The translations under genes and the position numbers were made by a program. This document shows, piece after piece, positions 1 through 8,575 of a stretch of DNA of 12,891 nt. Below the pieces are notes generated by a model. That model made no database searches. It saw only the letters and a program-made list of their open reading frames with translations, and was not told the DNA's origin. Within the stretch, counting starts at the first letter, position 1, and each line of letters begins with the position of its first letter. This DNA comes from Bacteroidales bacterium UBA932 (GTDB lineage: Bacteria; Bacteroidota; Bacteroidia; Bacteroidales; UBA932). The stretch is from positions 1 through 12,891 of the forward strand of contig DBDM01000122.1 of NCBI GenBank assembly GCA_002293585.1, read 5' to 3'.

Positions 1-58
1 TGAGAGATTAGAGACTAAGAGACTTTGAGGTTTTGAGACCGTGAGACTTTGAGATTAG
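1..58. repeat. Degenerate tandem octamer array, left end
   Basis: Seven consecutive units of about 8 bases can be read: GAGATTA (4-10, 7 bases), GAGACTAA (11-18), GAGACTTT (19-26), GAGGTTTT (27-34), GAGACCGT (35-42), GAGACTTT (43-50) and GAGATTAG (51-58). All start with GAG, and positions 4-8 vary. The array overlaps the 3' end of the minus-strand UPF0104 gene and supplies its last codons and its stop. It may continue left of the window. The same octamer family is at 12839-12891. The periodicity is directly visible; the mechanism (slippage or a spreading repeat) is inferred. Confidence 0.85.
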
Positions 59-1063
59 GGTGACGGCGATGAGGGAGATGAAGCCGAAGACAATCATCAC
101 AACGGATTGGGTTTCGTGGGAGATGGTGGCGAATACCACGCCTTGTGTTTGCGGAATGCCGTACATGGCCGTGAGCGCCATGGATACTAAGAAATGGAAA
201 GCGCCCAGTCCGCCCTGCACCGGCATTACCCAGCCGAAGGAGCCTACCACCATAAGGAACAAGGCATCGGCGGGGAAGAGCCCGGCAGTTTCCGGCATGG
301 ATTTCATGATGGTGTAGGACTGCATAAAATACAAAAACCACAATAAAAAAGTATACCCGAAAAATTGATTATGCTTTTTAAGGCGGAATCCGGCTTTCAG
401 TCCGTCTGTTAGTCCTCCCAGCAGTTTCACTATTTTCCGCACCCAATGAATGTTCATCAGGCGTTTACGGAAGATGATGATAAGCGCTATGCCGCACAAT
501 CCGGCGATAAAAGCGGCTAACAGTATGTCGCGGAAGTTTCCGGAGCCTTTTGTCATCAAGGGTTGCCAAATATTATCGTACATGAAAGCGCCGAAAGTTT
601 CTATGCGTAGCAGTATCACCAGCACCACAATAATTACTAAGCAGAACATATCAAAGATCCGTTCCAGCACCACGGTGCCCAGCAGGGAATCGAAAGGTAT
701 TTTCTCGGTTTTGCGCAGGGCGCCGCAACGCACCACTTCACCCATGCGCGGCAGGGCGAAGTTGGCCAGATAAGTGAGCATCACGGCGTCGTAAGTGTTC
801 TTCAATGAAGGGCGGTAGTTCAGCGGCTCTATGATAATACGCCAGCGTTGTGCACGCACTAAGATGGCGATCCATCCGGCCGCCATGGAAGCGGTTACCC
901 ACCAATAATTGGCATTGAGCAAGCCGTTGACCAAATCGGGCCAGTGTACGTTTTTAAAAGATATGTACAAAAGATAAGCCGTTAACGCCAGAAACCCTGT
1001 ATATTTGAGGATATCCGTGATAATTTTTTTATTACGTTTAGGATGGACGGCAGTCTGTTCCAT
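8..1063 (-). CDS. UPF0104 / YbhN-like flippase-domain integral membrane protein
   Basis: This is a 351-residue polytopic inner-membrane protein with several hydrophobic segments (about 20-37, 52-70, 138-152, 180-197, then repeated segments to about 335). It resembles the lysylphosphatidylglycerol-synthase TM-region / UPF0104 family. Polar motifs typical of that family are visible: RAQRW (70-74), N-x-x-LPRMGEVVR (101-112) and ERIFD (134-138). The MprF synthase domain is absent, so aminoacyl-lipid synthesis is not implied; a lipid or envelope transport role is inferred. The ATG overlaps the panD stop as TAATG, indicating translational coupling, and it is the last gene of the six-gene run inside the window. 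Oddly, about the last 15 residues (SKSHGLKTSKSLSL) are encoded by the degenerate octamer array, so the native C-terminus may have been replaced or extended. Confidence 0.85.
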   Translation of the reverse strand: MEQTAVHPKRNKKIITDILKYTGFLALTAYLLYISFKNVHWPDLVNGLLNANYWWVTASMAAGWIAILVRAQRWRIIIEPLNYRPSLKNTYDAVMLTYLANFALPRMGEVVRCGALRKTEKIPFDSLLGTVVLERIFDMFCLVIIVVLVILLRIETFGAFMYDNIWQPLMTKGSGNFRDILLAAFIAGLCGIALIIIFRKRLMNIHWVRKIVKLLGGLTDGLKAGFRLKKHNQFFGYTFLLWFLYFMQSYTIMKSMPETAGLFPADALFLMVVGSFGWVMPVQGGLGAFHFLVSMALTAMYGIPQTQGVVFATISHETQSVVMIVFGFISLIAVTLISKSHGLKTSKSLSL

Positions 1064-1419
1064 TATTCACCGATCAGTTTATTGGTGGCCGAATCGGGGA
1101 ATATCACAGCCGGTTTGAAGGTTTTTGCCTTTTCAAAATCCATAGCGGCGTAGGCCATGATAATAATGAGTTGTCCGACTTTCACTTTGTGGGCGGCAGC
1201 GCCGTTGATGCCGATCTTTCCGCTTCCGCGCTCGCCTTTAATAACGTAAGTGTCGAACCGCTCTCCGTTGTCGATATTGGCTATGGTCACTTTTTCATGT
1301 TCCAGGAGGTTAGCGGCATCCATCAAATCTTCATCGATAGTGATACTTCCGATGTATTGAAGGTTGGCTTCGGTAATGGCCACCCGGTGGATTTTTGATT
1401 TGAGAATTTCAATTTGCAT
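1063..1419 (-). CDS. panD: Aspartate 1-decarboxylase proenzyme
   Basis: PanD is a pyruvoyl enzyme that decarboxylates L-aspartate to beta-alanine, the amine substrate of PanC, in cytoplasmic pantothenate and CoA synthesis. The 118-residue length is normal. The self-cleavage site is Gly24-Ser25 in YIGSITID; Ser25 becomes the pyruvoyl group. Family active-site residues Lys9, Arg54, Tyr58 and Asn72 (in NGAAAH) fall at the canonical positions when counted from this ATG, which supports the start. It follows panC after only 10 bases, and its stop overlaps the start of the next membrane-protein gene as TAATG. No helper gene (panM/panZ) is visible nearby. Confidence 0.97.
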   Translation of the reverse strand: MQIEILKSKIHRVAITEANLQYIGSITIDEDLMDAANLLEHEKVTIANIDNGERFDTYVIKGERGSGKIGINGAAAHKVKVGQLIIIMAYAAMDFEKAKTFKPAVIFPDSATNKLIGE

Positions 1420-1429
1420 AACTAAAGTT

Positions 1430-2269
1430 TTATTTCAGCCGTATGTTGTCGATCAGCCTTACAGGCTTTGCAAATACGGCGACACAAAGTTGCACGGAGC
1501 CTGCGTCCGACCATTTTTTAATAGGTTGAAGCGTGCGTGCATCTACAATTTCCACATATTGTGTTTCAAGGATCTTTCCTTCGTTTATAGTATTGTGTAC
1601 CCATTTTTTCAGCGCCGCCACCTCTAAGGTATCCATTTTCTCCGCTGCTTCCAGCAGGGTTTTGTAGATAACCGGCGCTTGCGAGCGTTGTATGTTGGTG
1701 AGCAGGCGGTTGCGTGAGCTCATGGCCAGCCCGTCGTGTTCACGTACGGTAGGGCCCGACATGATTTTCACCTGCAGGTTTCGCTTTTCTACCAGCGCGC
1801 GCACAATGGCTAATTGCTGGAAATCTTTTTCGCCGAAAAAAGCTACGGTAGGCTGTACCAGTCTGAACAGGCGGTCGACTACCTGCGCCACTCCGTTGAA
1901 ATGTCCGGGACGGTGGATCCCTTCCATCACTTTATCCATGCTCCCGAAATCGAATATCCGTCGGTCGGGCATGGGATATATTTCCTGTTCGCTGGGTATG
2001 AACAACAAGTCTACGCCGGAGTCGGACAATTTTTTAATGTCTACGTCTATGTCGCGCGGATAGTTGGCCAGATCGTTGGGATTATCGAATTGTGTGGGGT
2101 TAACAAAAATACTTACTATAACAAAATCGCATTTTTCCTTTGCCGCCCTTACTAAGGATAAATGTCCGTCGTGCAAGGCGCCCATGGTGGGAATAAAACC
2201 TATCGTCCTGTCTCTTTTGGCAATGGAGATCAGATCCTTCAGGTGTACAGATGTATTGGTAATTATCAT
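1430..2269 (-). CDS. panC: Pantothenate synthetase (pantoate--beta-alanine ligase)
   Basis: PanC condenses pantoate and beta-alanine with ATP, via pantoyl-adenylate, to give pantothenate in the cytoplasm. The protein has 279 residues, the usual length. It shows [10 protein letters not shown] (27-36) with the HxGH-like nucleotide-binding His33/His36, FVNPTQF (55-61), the strongly conserved [10 protein letters not shown] (144-153), and the KMSKS-equivalent MSSRN (183-187). It lies 36 bases after dut and 10 bases before panD, so the beta-alanine-producing and -consuming enzymes are adjacent. A minus-strand TAAATTTG box in the 36-base gap could give it its own promoter. No panB is visible in the window. 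Confidence 0.97.
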   Translation of the reverse strand: MIITNTSVHLKDLISIAKRDRTIGFIPTMGALHDGHLSLVRAAKEKCDFVIVSIFVNPTQFDNPNDLANYPRDIDVDIKKLSDSGVDLLFIPSEQEIYPMPDRRIFDFGSMDKVMEGIHRPGHFNGVAQVVDRLFRLVQPTVAFFGEKDFQQLAIVRALVEKRNLQVKIMSGPTVREHDGLAMSSRNRLLTNIQRSQAPVIYKTLLEAAEKMDTLEVAALKKWVHNTINEGKILETQYVEIVDARTLQPIKKWSDAGSVQLCVAVFAKPVRLIDNIRLK

Positions 2270-2285
2270 AATGAATTTAAGGCTA

Positions 2286-2293
2286 CAAATTTA
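2286..2293 (-). promoter_or_regulatory. Possible internal -7 box for panC-panD
   Basis: Read on the minus strand, TAAATTTG matches the Bacteroidota -7 consensus TAnnTTTG. It lies in the short gap between dut and panC, ending 17 bases before the panC ATG. No convincing -33 TTTG is present about 20 bases further upstream, so this is only a candidate internal promoter. Confidence 0.35.
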
Positions 2294-2305
2294 AGGATTT
2301 TTTTA

Positions 2306-2740
2306 TTATTTTACTCCGGTCGAGCCGAAGCCACCTGCACCCCGCTCACTATCAGAGAGATTATTCACTTCTTTCCATTCCACGCGGGCATGTTGCGCTA
2401 CCACCATTTGTGCGATGCGCTCACCGGGTTGCAGGCTAAAGTCTTCCGAAGATAAATTTACCAGAATGACTTTAATTTCGCCCCTGTAGTCGGCATCAAT
2501 GGTGCCGGGCGAGTTGACGATGGATATGCCGTGTTTGGCGGCCAGTCCGCTACGCGGACGGATTTGAGCTTCATAACCTTGCGGTAATTCGATAAACAAC
2601 CCGGTAGGCACTAACGTGCGTTCCAGCGGTTTCAATACAATAGTCGCGGTGATGTTGGCCCGGATATCCATTCCGGCCGAAAGCGGCGTGGCATAAGCGG
2701 GGATTTCAAAAGGCGACTGGTTAACGATTTTTACTTCCAT
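2306..2740 (-). CDS. dut: dUTP diphosphatase (trimeric dUTPase)
   Basis: This enzyme hydrolyses dUTP to dUMP and pyrophosphate. It keeps uracil out of DNA and supplies dUMP for thymidylate synthesis. The 144-residue protein contains all five trimeric dUTPase motifs: AGMDIRA (22-28), PRSGLA (62-67), [10 protein letters not shown] (79-88, with the presumed catalytic Asp84), GERIAQMVV (106-114) and the glycine-rich [10 protein letters not shown] (133-142). The C-terminal arm is intact, so the enzyme should be active. Its ATG lies within the end of the flippase gene (10-base overlap), implying translational coupling to an otherwise unrelated membrane protein. Confidence 0.97.
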   Translation of the reverse strand: MEVKIVNQSPFEIPAYATPLSAGMDIRANITATIVLKPLERTLVPTGLFIELPQGYEAQIRPRSGLAAKHGISIVNSPGTIDADYRGEIKVILVNLSSEDFSLQPGERIAQMVVAQHARVEWKEVNNLSDSERGAGGFGSTGVK

Positions 2741-4203
2741 ATGTCTTTAACGTTTATTTTTTCAAATTTAAGCCAAAATCCGATATATCCCACTAACAAT
2801 ATGGTATTAATTAACCATTTTTGCCATAAAATAGTAATATTTAACCAATTGCTAAAGAAAAACAACAATACGGCTACCGTTATGTAAGTCCATATTTTAG
2901 GCCAGTTATAAGGAATGGGATAATATTTGTTGCCCAGCCATGCGCTGAGGATGATCATGGTTAAATAACTGAAGAAATGTCCCCAGGCAGCGGCGGTGTA
3001 GCCGTAAACAGGCATGAATAATAGATTGATAATTAAGGTAACTACTAATCCGGCCGTGGTAATGTATATGGCATACTGTGTTTTTCCGGAGAGTTTATAC
3101 CACATTGACAGGTTGAAATTAATACCCAGCAGCACGTAAGCGCCTAACATGATGGGTACGATATCGATCCCGGCGCGGAAATTTTTCCCGAGCAGCAGGC
3201 CGATAGCATCCATGTAGAACACTACAAAAAGGAAGATCACCATGCAGAAGGCTACAAAGTGGTTCATGATCACGGCGTAACCGATGGGCGACCGCTTGTT
3301 TTTGTCGCCGGAGAAAAAGAAAGGTTCGGCGGCATACCGGAACATCTGGATGAACAGCGTCATCAAGACGGCTAATTTCACTCCGGCCTGGAAAATACCC
3401 AGTTGATCCTGCCATGCCATGCCGGAAGGCTCAAGAAAACGGAACAAAATACGGTCGATGAAATCATTCGCCACGCCGGGCAGGCCGGCTACCATCAACG
3501 GGAGCGAATACATCATCATCAATTTCCATAAGTTTTTATTGAATTTAAATTTGATCCGGTACAGGTCGGGGATGAAACACAGCAGACAGGTTATGCAGCT
3601 CAGGAAGATGGCAAAGAGGATGTAGCCGAAATCGGGCGTAGCCGAGATGAAATTCAAGAGCCAAGAGTCGGGATGGGCGGCGAACCAGGCCGGCGCCGCA
3701 AAGAACAGCAGCAGGTTGAATCCCAGTTCCGCTGCGATCTTTACCGATTTGATGACGGTGAATTTGACGGCATGATATTCGAAACGCAGCCGTGCGAATA
3801 AAATAGAGGTAAAGGCGTCGATGGCTAAAATGCCGCCGAGGTATATCACGCACATTCGGTAGTTGCCGTAGCCTAACCACGAAGCAATGTCGCCCGACCA
3901 TACCATGGTGCAGGCAAAAAATGCGCCGGCAACCATCAGCATAGTAATCAAGCCGGTGGAAAACACTTCGCGCGGTTTGTCGTTCTGGTTGGCAAAACGG
4001 AGGCAGCCGGTTTCCATACCCATCGTCAGCAACACTTGCAGAATAGCGATATACGAAAGAAATTCGGTGGCGACGCCGTAATCGCCCGGACTGAGCAACC
4101 GGGTGTAGACAGGGACAAAAAAGAAATTCAATACCCGCGCCAGAATAGTGCTTAAGCCATATACAGCCGTTTCACCGGCGAGTTTTTTCAGATCATGCGC
4201 CAT
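2731..4203 (-). CDS. Polysaccharide biosynthesis / oligosaccharide flippase (MOP superfamily)
   Basis: This 490-residue protein has about 12-14 hydrophobic segments throughout and no signal peptide. The N-terminus ([22 protein letters not shown]) and the [18 protein letters not shown] stretch near residues 31-48 are typical of Wzx-like polysaccharide flippases. These proteins move lipid-linked oligosaccharides across the inner membrane. Which glycan is carried cannot be told; no glycosyltransferase lies in the window. The ATG overlaps the stop of the patatin gene as TAATG, and its 3' end overlaps dut by 10 bases. Pairing with an outer-membrane patatin protein suggests an envelope role, but that is contextual. 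A MurJ- or MATE-type transporter is the main alternative. Confidence 0.88.
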   Translation of the reverse strand: MAHDLKKLAGETAVYGLSTILARVLNFFFVPVYTRLLSPGDYGVATEFLSYIAILQVLLTMGMETGCLRFANQNDKPREVFSTGLITMLMVAGAFFACTMVWSGDIASWLGYGNYRMCVIYLGGILAIDAFTSILFARLRFEYHAVKFTVIKSVKIAAELGFNLLLFFAAPAWFAAHPDSWLLNFISATPDFGYILFAIFLSCITCLLCFIPDLYRIKFKFNKNLWKLMMMYSLPLMVAGLPGVANDFIDRILFRFLEPSGMAWQDQLGIFQAGVKLAVLMTLFIQMFRYAAEPFFFSGDKNKRSPIGYAVIMNHFVAFCMVIFLFVVFYMDAIGLLLGKNFRAGIDIVPIMLGAYVLLGINFNLSMWYKLSGKTQYAIYITTAGLVVTLIINLLFMPVYGYTAAAWGHFFSYLTMIILSAWLGNKYYPIPYNWPKIWTYITVAVLLFFFSNWLNITILWQKWLINTILLVGYIGFWLKFEKINVKDIWK

Positions 4204-6533
4204 TAGTAATTGAGACCTTTATTATTAAACAGCAAATATCCGAAATTTAATTGAAAATACCAATTATTGACGGCCTCACTGTAATAATTGGCCGACAAGC
4301 TTAGCGGTCCCACCGGTGTGTGCCACACAAATGCACTGTTGGCTATGAAGGCGCGACGCTCAAACGGTTCGGTATAAGACAGCGATTCGCGGTCGATATC
4401 TCTTACCATTTTATAAGGCTGGAAAAGGTAAGCGCCGAAGTGTAGTTGCAGATTATCGGTAAAACGTACGATGGGCATAATGCCGGCGCCGGCGTAAATG
4501 TGGGCGCGGTAGTTGGGCAGGAACAGCGTTTTGCTGTGTGGCGTAGGGGTGAACGCCGGCAGCTCCAGCAAGGTGGAAAAGTAATCGCTGAAAAACAACT
4601 GGCCGGAAGCCATCACATCAAGATAGGTGCCTAACGACACGTAGGGGCTTAGTGTAAAGTACCATTCGCTCTGCAGGCGTGCGGCAAACCAACGGTGGTC
4701 GTTCTCGCTTTTTTCCTGGTCGGGTGGTAAGCCTTGGTTAGGTAGTAAGGCCTCGAAACGGCCCCCGGGACGGTATCGTTCGTGGCCCGACACATAGTTC
4801 ACCGACAAGTGTTGGCGTTTCCCTTTCCAGGCATATTGTTTATGATTTAAGGTATTCCGTTCGATAATAAATTGCGGCATGAAGTATTCGAAAGTAGTTT
4901 GATCCGTAGTGTCAAGCGACGAAAAATTATCATCTTGAAAATAATTATCATTCACGCGTCCGCCTACGATGCCTAATTTAGTGATAAAATTACTCTTTTC
5001 GATGACCGGCACGCCGAAGTAAAGCCGTCCGAACAAGTCGCGTTCCTGCAGGTAGCTCGGCCGTTTATCCCAAAACGACAGATCCTGTGATCCGTTGTAA
5101 TAATCGTATTTGAGATAGTTCAACTCCAATTCGACGAAATATAGTGGGAATACGTCGAAGTAGCTTCGCCACCCCACTTTGACGCCCGAGAAAAAATATC
5201 CGAGGTTAAATTCCGTGTAACCAAGGTGCAGGTTGGTAGCCCAGGGGTGCCAGTCGAAACCGAGAAACAGCTGGTTCAGGGATGAAGAAGATATATTCCC
5301 GCCGATGCCTAAGTGAAACTTCGATGCGGGCGTAGCCCTTATGTCCACCTTGAAAGCGCCGACTGCGGTATCCATTTCGGCAGTGGGAACAAACGTGTTC
5401 ATGTTGCCGGTAGCAATGGTGCGGTAATAATGTTTTTTCAGTTCGTTGAAATCGAAGGTGTTGTATTTGTCGCCGCGGATGCTGCGGTCGATAAAGCCGG
5501 CCTGTGCTTCCGACAGCGGGCCTGTAACGATTACGTTTCTGAAATTCAACGGCGGCATTTTAGCGCGAAAAGCCTCGCGTTTGGCGGCCATTTCGTCCTG
5601 TCCCACCCGGCGGTGAATGAGCCGGGTAATGTCGTCCATCTGCCGCATGGTTTGTTCGTGTCCCATCGCCGACAATTCCAGCACCTTGTCAAAATCGAGC
5701 AACGACACGTGTTGAAGATGGGTTTCTATCACAATACCCTTGTCGGCAGGCAGGTGGTAATTGGTTTCAAACATCAACATGTTTTCCAACTGTTGAAAAA
5801 GATTGTCTTCGTCGGGATTGGGCGGATTGCCGGAGCATTTCGACCCGATAATTACACCGGGGCTGAAATCTTTTGCCATCACATCCCAGGGGAAATTGTT
5901 GTAGAACCCGCCGTCGAACAGCATGGTGGAATCCATTTTCACCCCTTTGAAATAAAAGGGATACGACATGGATGCACGCACCATGGTGCCTAAGTTTCCT
6001 TTGCGCGCCACGTAAGCTTTCTTTTTCACAATGTCCGACGACACGCAACGGAAAGGCACCATCAAACTATCGAAGTTATGGTTGGCTACGGCGTCGGCGG
6101 CCGAAAAGAGCTGCAGCACTGCCAGGTCCATGCCGTAGGACGACACCATGCTCGAAGGCAGGCTGGGCTTGAAGCCCTTTTTGGTGATGTCGAACCACAG
6201 GCCGGTCATTTCGGCGTTGGGGGTTCTGCGGAAAATATACGTTTCGTCTTTTTCCTGCACGTAGCCTTTATACCAACTGCGAAAATCCGCAGATTGCAGG
6301 ATGGCGATCATTTCGTCGGGGGTGTAGCCCGAGGCATAGAGCGCTGCCACAATGGCCCCCATAGAAGTGCCGGCTACGTAGTCTATGGGTATGTCTTTTT
6401 CTTCCAGGGCTTTGATTACGCCGATATGTGTCATGCCTTTAGCGCCGCCGCCGCTCAATACCAAACCTACGGTTTGTGCGGTAGCCGCACAACTTCCGGC
6501 GATCAACCATAAAAGAAGAAATAGGCGTTTCAT
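4203..6533 (-). CDS. Patatin-like phospholipase with POTRA-like region and C-terminal outer-membrane barrel
   Basis: This is a 776-residue exported protein, first gene of the minus-strand run. A signal peptide (about 1-19, ending ATAQ) leads straight into a patatin domain. The oxyanion loop is GGGAKG (28-33), the nucleophile elbow is GTSMG (55-59, Ser57), and the catalytic Asp is in DGG (207-209), so the Ser-Asp dyad is complete. Residues about 325-385 (from NFRNVIVTG) look like a POTRA-type segment. The remainder is rich in alternating aromatic beta-strands, as in bacterial surface-antigen barrels, and ends in aromatic-rich strands (LNFGYLLF). The architecture matches PlpD-like type Vd proteins: a phospholipase fused to its own outer-membrane pore. 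Whether the enzyme is exposed outside or faces the periplasm, and its lipid substrate, are unknown. Confidence 0.93.
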   Translation of the reverse strand: MKRLFLLLWLIAGSCAATAQTVGLVLSGGGAKGMTHIGVIKALEEKDIPIDYVAGTSMGAIVAALYASGYTPDEMIAILQSADFRSWYKGYVQEKDETYIFRRTPNAEMTGLWFDITKKGFKPSLPSSMVSSYGMDLAVLQLFSAADAVANHNFDSLMVPFRCVSSDIVKKKAYVARKGNLGTMVRASMSYPFYFKGVKMDSTMLFDGGFYNNFPWDVMAKDFSPGVIIGSKCSGNPPNPDEDNLFQQLENMLMFETNYHLPADKGIVIETHLQHVSLLDFDKVLELSAMGHEQTMRQMDDITRLIHRRVGQDEMAAKREAFRAKMPPLNFRNVIVTGPLSEAQAGFIDRSIRGDKYNTFDFNELKKHYYRTIATGNMNTFVPTAEMDTAVGAFKVDIRATPASKFHLGIGGNISSSSLNQLFLGFDWHPWATNLHLGYTEFNLGYFFSGVKVGWRSYFDVFPLYFVELELNYLKYDYYNGSQDLSFWDKRPSYLQERDLFGRLYFGVPVIEKSNFITKLGIVGGRVNDNYFQDDNFSSLDTTDQTTFEYFMPQFIIERNTLNHKQYAWKGKRQHLSVNYVSGHERYRPGGRFEALLPNQGLPPDQEKSENDHRWFAARLQSEWYFTLSPYVSLGTYLDVMASGQLFFSDYFSTLLELPAFTPTPHSKTLFLPNYRAHIYAGAGIMPIVRFTDNLQLHFGAYLFQPYKMVRDIDRESLSYTEPFERRAFIANSAFVWHTPVGPLSLSANYYSEAVNNWYFQLNFGYLLFNNKGLNY

Positions 6534-6551
6534 AGTAGTTTTCCAGCCATT

Positions 6552-6586
6552 TTTGTTGGTGAATTAACAGGAATTGATTATCTTTG
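6552..6586 (+). promoter_or_regulatory. Promoter for the prolyl isomerase-pheS unit
   Basis: A -33-type TTTTGTTG (6551-6558) is followed after about 20 bases by TATCTTTG (6579-6586), a full match to the Bacteroidota -7 consensus TAnnTTTG. Transcription would start near 6592, leaving a leader of roughly 35 bases before the ATG at 6629. Confidence 0.75.
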
Positions 6587-6603
6587 CATAAGATATTAAG
6601 GTC

Positions 6604-6611
6604 CAAAGTTA
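6604..6611 (-). promoter_or_regulatory. Candidate -7 box for the patatin-led operon
   Basis: On the minus strand TAACTTTG (6611 down to 6604) matches TAnnTTTG. A T-rich stretch about 20 bases upstream (6635-6632) could be a degenerate -33. The start would be near 6598, giving a leader of about 65 bases before the patatin ATG. It would make the two divergent transcripts start within a few bases of each other. Confidence 0.45.
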
Positions 6612-6628
6612 CATATAAATACTGAATT

Positions 6629-7300
6629 ATGAAAATCAATCGCTTATTTATTTTTATCTGCCTGTCGGTATCGCTGGTATTGTTTTCCTGCAATAATTCG
6701 CCTAAAAAAACCGCGACTAAAACTGATGAAATAATTGAAAATCAATCTACAAATATGAATGCACAGCCATTATTCGATCCTGCCGCATTAGGCGAGGAAC
6801 CCGTACTGAACATTGAAACCGGCGAGGGGGTGATCACTGTTAAATTGTATAAAGACACGCCTTTGCACCGTGATAATTTTGTGAAATTAGCTTCCGAAGG
6901 ATTTTTCGACGGCTTGATCTTTCACCGGGTGATCAAAGGTTTTATGATTCAGGGCGGCGACCCCGACTCTCGCAATCCGAAACCCAATGCCCAATATGGT
7001 ATGGGTGGTCCCGGCTACCAAATTCCGGCCGAAATTTTACCGCAGTATAAGCATAAGAAAGGCGCACTGGCGGCTGCCCGTCAAAGCGATGCCGTAAATC
7101 CTGAAAAAAAATCATCGGGCTCGCAGTTCTACATTGTGGAAAACCCCGCTGCCTGCGCGCAGCTGGACGGCGGATACACGGTATTTGGTGAAACCATCGG
7201 CGGATTGGAGGTGGTGGATAAAATTGCCGCTACGAAGACGAGCGCCAACAACCGCCCGGAGAAGGATATTTTCATTGTAAGCATCCGCCCGGCGAAGTAA
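6629..7300 (+). CDS. Cyclophilin-type peptidyl-prolyl cis-trans isomerase lipoprotein
   Basis: This 223-residue protein starts with a lipoprotein signal and lipobox LFSC (lipidated Cys21), so it should be anchored on the periplasmic side of the envelope. A short polar linker (22-55) is followed by one cyclophilin domain (about 58-223). Active-site blocks are visible: FHRVIKGFMIQGGD (98-111) with the catalytic Arg100, and SGSQFYIV (163-170). The family isomerises X-Pro bonds during folding of exported proteins. The ATG at 6629 is preferred over an internal ATG (Met43) because only it gives the lipoprotein signal. It has a good promoter, and pheS begins 18 bases downstream with no terminator between, so the two are probably cotranscribed. 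Confidence 0.95.
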   Translation: MKINRLFIFICLSVSLVLFSCNNSPKKTATKTDEIIENQSTNMNAQPLFDPAALGEEPVLNIETGEGVITVKLYKDTPLHRDNFVKLASEGFFDGLIFHRVIKGFMIQGGDPDSRNPKPNAQYGMGGPGYQIPAEILPQYKHKKGALAAARQSDAVNPEKKSSGSQFYIVENPAACAQLDGGYTVFGETIGGLEVVDKIAATKTSANNRPEKDIFIVSIRPAK

Positions 7301-7318
7301 TTTAATTTATGATTTATT

Positions 7319-8341
7319 ATGCGTAGTAAAATTGATCAACTGCTGGCGGAGATAGACAGTCTGACTGCTGTAAGCAGAGAAGAGTTGGAGGCGTTGCGTG
7401 TACGGCTGATGGGCAAAAAAGGCAGCATTACGGCCTTGTTCGATGATTTCAAACAGGTGGCTGCGGAAGAAAAACGCGAGATCGGCCAATTATTGAATGT
7501 GCTGAAAACAAAAGCTGCCGAGCATATCAATGCGTTGCGCGATGTGCTTGAAGCAAAAACCGAAACGTCCGCCTCGACCGACCTGAGTATGCCCGGCCAC
7601 CCGGCGCCGTCGGGCGCCCGGCATCCGCTGTCGATCGTGCGCAATGAGATCATCGATATTTTTAAGCACTTGGGTTACACCGTGGCGGAAGGCCCCGAAG
7701 TGGAAGACGATTACCACGTATTCGGCGCGCTCAACTTTCCGCCCGAGCATCCTGCGCGCGATATGCAGGATACCTTTTTTGTGACCACCGGCGATAATCC
7801 GGTGTTGCTGCGCACACACACCAGTTCGGTGCAGGTGCGCTCCATGGAAACCGCCCGGCCGCCTATCCGTATTATTTGTCCCGGCCGTGTGTTCCGCAAC
7901 GAAGCGATCTCGGCGCGTGCGCACTGCATTTTCCATCAGGTGGAAGGCTTGTACATAGATGAAAACGTATCATTTGCCGACCTTAAACAGTCGGTGCTTT
8001 ATTTTGCCCGCGAAATGTTCGGCGCTGATGTGCAGATACGCCTGCGCCCTTCCTACTTCCCTTTCACCGAGCCCAGCGCCGAAGTGGATGTGAGTTGTAA
8101 TATTTGTAAAGGAAAGGGCTGCAACGTGTGCAAGTATACCGGCTGGCTCGAGATCATGGGCTGCGGCATGGTCGACCCGAATGTGCTCGAAGCATCGGGC
8201 ATCGACAGTAAAAAATATACCGGCTTTGCTTTCGGCATGGGCATTGAACGCATTGCCATGTTGAAATGGCAGGTTAAGGACCTGCGCCATTATTTCGAGA
8301 ACGACGTACGTTTCCTCAGTCAGTTTAAAACGGCTTTGTAG
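7319..8341 (+). CDS. pheS: Phenylalanine--tRNA ligase alpha subunit
   Basis: This is the 340-residue catalytic alpha subunit of the alpha2-beta2 enzyme that charges tRNA-Phe. It has an N-terminal coiled-coil tRNA-binding arm (about 1-90). The class II core follows, with motif 2 around GRVFRNEAISARAHCIFHQVEG (189-210) and motif 3 in GFAFGMGIERIAML (302-315). The wild-type Ala of the FAFG substrate pocket is present. An insert with four cysteines (C260, C263, C268, C271; CxxC-x4-CxxC) looks like a small metal-binding knuckle. The partner pheT is not in the window, so the two subunits are encoded apart. A strong terminator follows 25 bases after the stop. Confidence 0.98.
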   Translation: MRSKIDQLLAEIDSLTAVSREELEALRVRLMGKKGSITALFDDFKQVAAEEKREIGQLLNVLKTKAAEHINALRDVLEAKTETSASTDLSMPGHPAPSGARHPLSIVRNEIIDIFKHLGYTVAEGPEVEDDYHVFGALNFPPEHPARDMQDTFFVTTGDNPVLLRTHTSSVQVRSMETARPPIRIICPGRVFRNEAISARAHCIFHQVEGLYIDENVSFADLKQSVLYFAREMFGADVQIRLRPSYFPFTEPSAEVDVSCNICKGKGCNVCKYTGWLEIMGCGMVDPNVLEASGIDSKKYTGFAFGMGIERIAMLKWQVKDLRHYFENDVRFLSQFKTAL

Positions 8342-8365
8342 CAACGGCTCACAGTGATAAAAATT

Positions 8366-8397
8366 AAAGTGCATAAATATTTTTGTGCACTTTTTTT
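8366..8397 (+). terminator. Intrinsic terminator after pheS
   Basis: Perfect 8-base arms AAAGTGCA (8366-8373) and TGCACTTT (8386-8393) enclose a 12-base AT-rich loop and run into a T tract (8391-8397). It should end the prolyl isomerase-pheS transcript. The preceding A run is short, so function on the opposite strand is less likely. Confidence 0.85.
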
Positions 8398-8415
8398 ATT
8401 TTACATTTTTTTGCT

Positions 8416-8423
8416 TATCTTTG
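8416..8423 (+). promoter_or_regulatory. Possible orphan -7 box in the gene-poor stretch
   Basis: TATCTTTG matches the -7 consensus just after the pheS terminator, but no clear -33 element is present. An ATG follows at 8426, opening only a 24-codon unrecognised ORF that ends at 8500. Either a relic promoter of a lost gene, or a chance match. Confidence 0.3.
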
Positions 8424-8575
8424 TAATGGAATTTTGCCGCCCTATCCACCGAAGACTCAAAATTCCTTGTTCTACATATTGTTGCTTATATTCCACATAG
8501 CCTGCTCACTATGTGCCGGTGTAACGCATGATTTGATTTATTACGGACAGTCCTGCCGTCGGGTGTTGTAAGCGC

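Noticed and set aside
5313-5993. 226-codon plus-strand open frame inside the patatin gene
   Set aside because: It is antisense to a strongly supported gene with intact catalytic motifs. Its translation is rich in His/Val/Gly with no domain pattern, and it has no promoter.
7301-7318. Attenuator or T-box before pheS
   Set aside because: Only 18 AT-rich bases separate the genes, with no leader peptide, hairpin or tRNA-like element.
7490-7936. 148-codon minus-strand frame within pheS
   Set aside because: Shadow of pheS, whose class II synthetase motifs are continuous across the same bases.
8383-8571. 62-codon plus-strand frame with a hydrophobic middle
   Set aside because: It begins with TTG inside the pheS terminator loop, has no other start with a binding site, and changes composition sharply along its length.
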